Positions 1 through 64,000 of a stretch of 64,000 nucleotides of DNA are shown one piece after another (the stretch's first letter is position 1; every line of letters begins with the position of its first letter). Both the position numbers and the translations under genes were made by a program. The DNA comes from Urechis unicinctus (Eukaryota; Annelida; Polychaeta; Xenopneusta; Urechidae): positions 11,479,346-11,543,345 of the forward strand of contig CM067348.1 of NCBI GenBank assembly GCA_034190875.2, in the 5' to 3' direction. The notes beneath the pieces were generated by a model, which saw nothing but the letters and a program-made list of their open reading frames with translations, was not told the DNA's origin and ran no database searches.

Positions 1-1009
1 GTTCGTTCTACTGTCACAGAGTACATTATTGTCACACTCTTTTGGAGCAATTAGTTATATGAGTCGGGCCACTTACTGAATTGTGTTGTACATGTTGCCT
101 TCTTTTTGTTATACCAGTAGTTATCCATAACTTCCCCTATATGCCTATCTGCACATTACTGCCATTGAGCAATTAGTATTTGAATGCGCTATATCCTCAT
201 TATTTTCTCAGGCAGAACTCAGTCAGGCAAAACAAAACACCGTGGAATGTTAGATTCATTTTTACATATCTTTTGTGCGACGTTCCATATAAACATTTGC
301 AAAATCCAGTAAAGTGATGAGGAATGATTTGTTTGAGACAAAATATCAACACCTGAGCTCAACATTTAGACAGCATGCGTATGACATATAACATAGTGCG
401 CATTTTGCAACCCAATTAAATAATTAAAAGATCAGGTGCTCATGTAATTAGCTATCACTCAATGATGAAAGATCAAATAAAAACATACTTGTTATTTATA
501 ATAAAAAAACACAACATCTGTCAGAAATGACTAGTTGGCCTTGGACAGCAAGACACGTGTTTGTCTTGGTTACTTTGTCTTTTTCTCCGGTACATACGCC
601 AGTAGGTGTCGCAGAGAGAAATACCCGTAGAAAAACGTCTGAATTGTCCACAAGATGGTGGCTGTCCGGCTCAATTGTTTATCTCTGTCACCCGGAATAA
701 CACACAAACATAACCACATGATATCATGCGAGGCAGAAATTCACAAAAAAACCCCAAGAAAATGAGTTTTCGTATTAAAATGGTAATCAATAATTGAGTG
801 ATGATAAGAAAACGTTGGCGAGGCGATAAGATGACAAGGTGATTTACTCGCTGGCACGGCGAGCTACGTCCGCCTCGAATACGTGCAGCGCCCAGGCTAT
901 GTAAAATCTGGTACAACCAACCAACAGAACGTTATGATTAATACAACAACCATTCTCTGTCAACGTATTGAGAAGACGCAACGGCTTACGAAGAATAACA
1001 ACGTCGGAC
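1..1009. other. Unique non-coding sequence
   Basis: AT-rich, no convincing exon in either strand; the longest ORFs have no protein-like composition. Confidence 0.4.
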
Positions 1010-3215
1010 AATGGCCCTTTGGAACATCTGACACAAGCTACAATAGAAAGGGGCCTCTAGAACCTCTGACACAAGCTACAATAGAAAGGAGCCTCTGGAA
1101 CGTGTGACACAAGCTACAATAGAACGGGGCCTCTAGAACCTCTGACACAAGCTACAATAGAAAGGGGCCTCTGGAACGTGTGACACAAGCTACAATAGAA
1201 TGGGGCCTCTAGAATGTCTGACACAAGCTACAATAGAAAGGGGCCTCTAGAATGTCTGGAACAAGCTACAATAGAAAGGGGCCTCTGAACACAAGCTACA
1301 ATAGAAAGGGGCCTCTGGGGTCACAAGCTCTAGAAAGGGGCCTCTGGAACGTCTGTCACAAGCTACAGGGGCCTCTGGAAAGCTACAATAGAAAGGGGCC
1401 TCTCTGACACAAGCTACAATAGAAAGGGGCCTCTGGAACGCCTGACACAAGCTACAATAGACACAAGCTACAATAGAAAGGGCCTCTGGAACCTGACACA
1501 AGCTACAATAGAAACACAAGCTACAATACAATAGAAAGGGCCTCTGGAACGCCTGACACAAGCTACAATAGAAAGGGGCCTCTGAATGTCTGACACAAGC
1601 TACAATAGAAAGGGGGGAATGTCTGACACAAGCTACAATAGAAATGCCTCTAGAACTGACACAAGCTACAAATAGAAAGGGGCCTCTAGAAGGGGCCTCT
1701 GACACAAGCTACAATAGAAAGGGGCCTCTAGAATGTCTGACACAAGCTACAATAGAAAGGGGCCTCTAGAATGTCTGACACAAGCTACAATAGAATGGGG
1801 CCTCTAGAATGTCTGACACAAGCTACAATAGAAAGGGGCCTCTAGAACCTCTGACACAAGCTACAATAGAAAGGGGCCTCTAAAACATCTGACACAGATA
1901 CAATAGAAAGGCGTCTCTCTACGTCTGACACAAGTACTGACACAAGCTACAATAGAAAGGGGCCTCTAGAACCTCTGACACAAGCTACAATAGAAAGGGG
2001 CCTCTAAAACATCTAGAATACAATAGAAGGGGCCTCTAAAGTCTGACACAAGCTACAATAGAATGGGGCCTCTAGGATGTCTGACACAAGCTACAATAGA
2101 AAGGGGCCTCTAAAACATCTGACACAAACGTCTGACTGACACAGGCTACAATAGAAGGGGGGTCTCTAAAGGGGTCTCTTATGTCTGACACAAGCTGCAG
2201 AAGTAAGGGGCCTCTAAAACGTCTGACACAAGCTACAACCGAAAGGAGCCTCTAAAACGTCTGACACAGGATACAATAGAAAGGGGTCTCTAATATGTCT
2301 GACACAAGCTGCAGAAGTAAGGGGCCTCTAAAACGTCTGACACAAGCTACAACCGAAAGGAGCCTCTAAAACGTCTGACACAGGATACAATAGAAAGGGG
2401 CCTCTAGAATGTCTGACACAAGCTACAATAGAAAGGGGCCTCTGGAACGCCTGACACAAGCTACAATAGAAAGGGGCCTCTAGAACCTCTGACACAAGCT
2501 ACAATAGAAAGGGGCCTCTAGAACCTCTGACACAAGCTACAATAGAAAGGGGCCTCTGGAACGCCTGACACAAGCTACAATAGAAAGGGGCCTCTAGAAT
2601 GTCTGACACAAGCTACAATAGAAAGGGGCCTCTGGAACGTGTGACACAAGCTACAATAGAATGGGTCCTCTAGAATGTCTGACACAAGCTACAATAGAAA
2701 GGGGCGTCTAGAACCTGTGACACAAGCTACAATAGAAAGGGGGCTCTAGAACCTCTGACACAAGCTACAATAGAAAGGGGCCTCTAGAACCTCTGACACA
2801 AGCTACAATAGATAGGGGCCTCTAGAATGTCTGACACAAGCTACCTTAGAATGGGGCCTCTAGGATGTCTGACACAAGCTACAATAGAAAGGGGCCTCTA
2901 GAACCTCTGACACAAGCTACAATAGAAAGGGGCCTCTAGAATGTCTGACACAAGCTACAATAGAAAGGGGCCTCTAAAACATCTGACACAGGATACAATA
3001 GAAAGGCGTCTCTAATACGTCTGACACAAGCTACAATAGAAAGGGACCTCTAAAACGTCTGACACAGGATACAATAGGAAGGGGTCTCTAATAAGTCTGA
3101 CACAAGCTACAGCAGAAAGGGGCCTCTAAAACGTCCGACACATGATACAATAGAAAGGGGCCTCTGGAATGTCTGACACAAGCTACAATGGATAGAGGCC
3201 TCTAGAATGGTATGA
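1010..3215. repeat. 38-bp minisatellite, about 55 copies
   Basis: Unit CTCTGACACAAGCTACAATA + GAAAGGGGCCTCTAGAAC with many variants (short forms, GGATACAATAG and GCAGAAGTAAGG types). It lies 2.4 kb upstream of the kinase start, probably in an intron of the minus-strand gene. XbaI-like CTCTAGA sits in most units. Confidence 0.95.
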
Positions 3216-3242
3216 TTTTACCAAATGCAATTATTCATGATA

Positions 3243-3421
3243 ACCCCCACATAACTCCCCTATAACAGCCACATAACTCCCCTATAACAGCCACATAACT
3301 CCCCTATAACAGCCACATAACTCCCCTATAACAGCCACATAACTCCCTTATAACAGCCACATAACTCCCCTATAACATCCACATAACTCTCCTATAACAG
3401 CCACATAACTCCCCTAAAACA
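3243..3421. repeat. 22-bp minisatellite, 8 copies
   Basis: Unit CCACATAACTCCCCTATAAC + AG, nearly perfect, located 100 bp from the minus-strand exon at 3519. Confidence 0.95.
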
Positions 3422-3518
3422 CACATATTTCAATTTCCAAATGACACCCATAATAAATGTGGATAATGTTTGAACAATTCCTGTATTTCATAAAGATGAA
3501 ATATTTACTTTTACTTAC

Positions 3519-3622
3519 ATCCCCTTAGTAAGCGACGGTCTCTTTTCCACGAGGTAGTGTGTGAGAGTTCCCAGGGGTCCCATGTAGTCATAAGGCAGGT
3601 ACTCTGGACAAACAGCTGTCAC
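3519..3622 (-). CDS. Single coding exon of an unrecognised minus-strand gene
   Basis: Bounded by a TTGGACAG acceptor and a perfect GGGAT/GTAAGT donor, 104 nt. It encodes VTAVCPEYLPYDYMGPLGTL followed by THYLVEKRPSLTKG. Codon pattern and composition look like a genuine conserved protein, but I do not recognise the family. Neighbouring exons could not be identified: 3' ones would lie below 3,519 across the 38-bp array, 5' ones between here and the kinase start, which would make the two genes divergent. Confidence 0.6.
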
Positions 3623-3916
3623 CTGTCCAACACACACATAATAACACATGACAAATTTCTGGTTGAAATGATCTGAAAACAACTAAGTCTCTGGACAGAG
3701 TGACCTGAAATCATCACAATCTGTGGCTCACCAATCCAACGAGCTCAAAATTGTAAATTTATATCTATTCAATCTGATGTCCTATGCTGTGACTCCACCA
3801 CCCAGCAGAGCTCAAAATTAGCAATACTCTTCAAATTTATATACTATTCAACAATTCAGATGTCCTATGCTGTGGTTTGTTTCTTTTGCACACAACTGAT
3901 ATCTCATATAAAAACC

Positions 3917-4206
3917 ATCAGGTAACAAGCAGTTACAGTAAAAGACCATCAGATAAAAAGAGCAGTTACGGGTAACAATTCAATGACATATATTGAAGTT
4001 AAGCATCAGTTCTTGGCCAGTTACTCAGGTAACAAGACCAGTTACTCAGGTAACAAGACCAGTTACTCAGGTAACAAAGACCAGATGGGTTACTCAATAG
4101 CTACAGCCCACAAGCCAGTTCCCGGCTACAAAAAAAAGAGCAGGCATACTCCCTTAAACAGTAACAAGGCCAGTTACTCAGGTAACAAGACCAGTTACTA
4201 CCAAGC
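3917..4206. repeat. Interrupted 21-bp repeat cluster
   Basis: Copies of CCAGTTACTCAGGTAACAAG-type units at 4014-4080 and 4163-4200 with degenerate ones before. The unit is a multiple of three and creates short ORFs; not coding. Confidence 0.75.
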
Positions 4207-5490
4207 ATCAACTGACTGATTGCCAACCTACCAATTTACTCGCCGGTACCAATTGTCAACAGACCTATCGTCAACGGACCGATTGCCAAACAGCCAATTG
4301 TCGCCTGACCAATTATCAACCAAACTATTTAAAACGACCTATCTGCCTGCTGAAGATGCTTTGTTCTACGTAACCAAGGGCATTTGTCCTGACTTTATGC
4401 TTGTAAGTAAACATGCTGAGAGTATCTGCAAATAAGATGGTTTCCAACACTAGCATGGTTATCCCTAGCCCTACAAGACGTCTGAGGTATATATTTATAT
4501 TACCTTTCGACCGGGGCTAGGTTATTCCAACATTCCCTGAAGCTTAAGATATATAACAAGCTGTTTTTCATAGCTGCGTTAAGAGAGTTATCCATGAAAA
4601 TCTTCTCCAAGAAAACTCTCCAGTAAATGTATGGTCACAATAGATGCAACCACATCAAACCCAGGTGTGTACCAAATGCTAGCATCGGTTCTCTGCCAGC
4701 GACTCTGTTTCTATGGATGCAGAATGAAAAAGTGAGAACGGTGGAAGAAACCATGCCGAGTACCAGGCCAAGAACCGCTGCATATCATTCTCATACTCAT
4801 AGTGCAGTGACCGGTCGGGACAGGAAATCAATACTGCCGGGGACGAGCACAAAGACCAGCAATATTGTAGTCAATTGCGGATGCATATTAAAGAAAAAGT
4901 ACGCATTATTATCTCACCGAGAGCAGAGTCAGGCCTAGTGGAACGAGAACTATCCAGATCGCCTCGGGAAACCGAAAGTAACTAGATTTTTGGGGAGCCA
5001 TGCTTTCTCAGCAGCCAATATAACCGACGGACTTTGCCGAAGTCTCTGGACTGATCATCGATGGGAATATCCACAATAGATACACATATGACGTCAGAGG
5101 GAATCTCCCATCGACGGCGGGGTTACTCAAGAAACATGATAAATATAAATCTAGCCAATCAGTCGCACATTTAACATGAGATCAAGACTGACCACACATT
5201 CGATTAAAACCATTTCAGGAAGCTGAAATATTTGTCATGTTAGATTTACTACAGGTCAGCGGAGAAATCCAACCAGCGGACGAAAAGCAATATTTTACGG
5301 TAGACTTTGTAGTTCTTGTAAATAATCATTTGAAACTGTTGGCAGATACGAACCCCGTGGAGAGGTAAATGGGAAGAAGTACGACTTGACCAGGAGCGTT
5401 TTTATCAACCAAATCCCCATGTGGTATAAACGTTATGACAAAATGAACCCCGCCAGTTCGTTATGATGAGGTCGTATGACATCCCTGTAG
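4207..5490. other. Intergenic/upstream region of the kinase gene
   Basis: Unique sequence of mixed composition, no supported exon. It would hold the kinase promoter; no TATA box or defined core element is convincing. Confidence 0.35.
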
Positions 5491-5514
5491 CCCCCCCCCC
5501 CCCCCCCCCCCCCC
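5491..5514. repeat. Poly(C) tract, 24 C, just upstream of the kinase start codon
   Basis: Uninterrupted run of 24 C, 131 bp before the ATG, in the presumed 5' UTR/promoter. Confidence 0.9.
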
Positions 5515-5644
5515 ACGCCCGCCAGTCCGCTGGTGGCCTAGCTCTGCCTCCCATGGCTTGCCCTGGCTTTCTCCATTTACCTCCTGCATCAAGACCTTTC
5601 ATCACACCCGCGGTCTAGCCCAGCGCGAGAGCTCGCATTTCACT

Positions 5645-63151
<57,507 letters not shown>

Positions 63152-63534
63152 GTAAGTTCACCTCTCCCAGCAGTAAACTCATCCTACTCTAGCAGTTAGC
63201 TCATCTCACCCTACCCTAGCAGTTAGCTCATCTCACCCTGCCCTAGCAGTAAGATCACATCACACACCCTAGCAGTTAAGCAAGCACACATTACAGACAC
63301 ATCCTAGGCTTAAATTGGCAAGGATACATTACAGACGCATGCCAAACAGCAGATGCTTGGTGTATTATAGGTTCATCAAAGATACATGAACCATTCCACA
63401 CAATGACACCTTACAGACACGTGACACATTACAGACACTTGACACCTTACAAACATATGACACCTAACAAACATGTGACACCTAATAGACATATGGATCT
63501 TCATGTATTTGTAGCACATGACACATTACAGACA
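63152..63534. repeat. Short degenerate repeats after exon 29
   Basis: CCTAGCAGTTAGCTCATCTC-type units (63185-63275), then GACACATTACAGACA-type units (63410-63530). Confidence 0.7.
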
Positions 63535-64000
63535 CCAAGTCATCACCATTTCAGTCACCCATTGTTCCCACTTCAGCCACCCATTGTCCCCACTTCAGCC
63601 ACCTATTGTCTTCACTTCAGCCACCCATTGTCCCAACTTCATCCACGCATTGTCCTCACTTCAGCCACCCATTTTTCACACTTCAGCCACCCATTTTTTC
63701 ACAGCCACCCATTTTTCACACTTCAGCCACCCATTGTCCCCACTTCAGCCACCCATTTGTCAGCCCCATTTTTCTTTCAGCCACCCATTTTCCATTGTCC
63801 CCACTTCAGCCACCCATTGTCCCCACTTTCGCCATCCATTGTCTCCACTTCAGCCACCCATTGTCCCCACTTCAGCCACTCATTGTCCCCACTTCAGCCA
63901 CTCATTGTTCACACTTCAGCCACCCATTGTCCCCACTTCAGTCACTCATTGTCCACACTTCAGCCACCCATTTTTTCACACTTCAGCCACCCATTTTTCA
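63535..64000. repeat. 22-bp minisatellite, about 20 copies, running off the window
   Basis: Unit CTTCAGCCACCCATTGTCCC + CA with ATTTTTCACA variants. Confidence 0.96.

Noticed and set aside
1010-3215. Possible satellite-encoded gene (152-codon minus ORF)
   Set aside because: 38-bp array with indels; ORF occurs only where indels happen to keep frame.
4220-4435. ORF ending ...TKGICPDFML at a GTAAGT site
   Set aside because: Attractive donor, but the upstream part is repeat-derived and no acceptor or neighbouring exon was found.
4505-4640. Minus-strand ORF LEKIFMDNSLNAAMKN ending at a GTAATA site
   Set aside because: Short, no acceptor, no recognisable similarity; considered chance.

Overview
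The window is from an animal nuclear genome. It shows GT-AG introns, AATAAA poly(A) signals, a 29-exon gene with vertebrate-like domain order, a SINE, DNA transposons and a very high density of micro- and minisatellites. The exact taxon cannot be fixed from sequence alone. The SINE core (a GGGGGTAGAATAGG...GTCGTAAGAGGCGACTAA type motif that I recall from molluscan and other marine invertebrate SINEs), the intron-filling minisatellites and the transposon-linked protein families all suggest a marine invertebrate (mollusc/lophotrochozoan or invertebrate deuterostome).

Main gene: almost the whole window (5,645 to beyond 63,151, + strand) is one type II diacylglycerol kinase, the invertebrate counterpart of vertebrate DGK-delta/eta. 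I could place 29 coding exons whose reading phases all join. They give in order: an acidic N-terminus, a PH domain (exons 2-5), two C1 zinc domains (exons 6-9), the DGK catalytic domain with GGDG (exons 9-14), an enlarged repeat-rich acidic/proline insertion (exons 14-20), the accessory catalytic domain (exons 21-24) and the start of the C-terminal region (exons 25-29). The SAM domain expected at the C-terminus lies beyond the right edge. An exon-like ORF at 35,231-35,356 behind a CpG-rich stretch looks like an alternative first exon that would skip the first two thirds of the PH domain.

Other genes: a single exon of an unrecognised minus-strand gene lies at 3.5 kb, 2 kb upstream of and divergent from the kinase start. 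Inside the 14-kb third intron two minus-strand units are nested. One (22.7 to 18.5 kb) is a multi-exon, frameshifted gene with acidic micro-exons, a C2H2-like finger and a tyrosine-recombinase-like (Crypton-like) domain. The other (26.2 to 24.3 kb) has a SWIM-finger-like exon and a terminal exon with a poly(A) signal. The intron at 50.4-55.1 kb carries a 3.7-kb TTAA-flanked terminal-inverted-repeat transposon. It contains a decayed P2X7-C-terminal ('ballast') type zinc domain on + and a multi-exon remnant with its own poly(A) signal on -.

Repeats: about 20 kb, close to a third of the window, is tandem repeat (units of 2 to 62 bp). The most unusual pattern is that several intronic arrays are built from the intron's own splice junction. 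Arrays at 14,791, 46,177 and 55,163 contain tandem copies of a real exon/intron boundary, and those at 40.3-41.2 and 42.8-43.3 kb run up to and resemble the 3' splice site. The remaining non-coding DNA is unique intron sequence, a SINE with a 7-bp target duplication, a palindromic MITE-like element and several strong inverted repeats.
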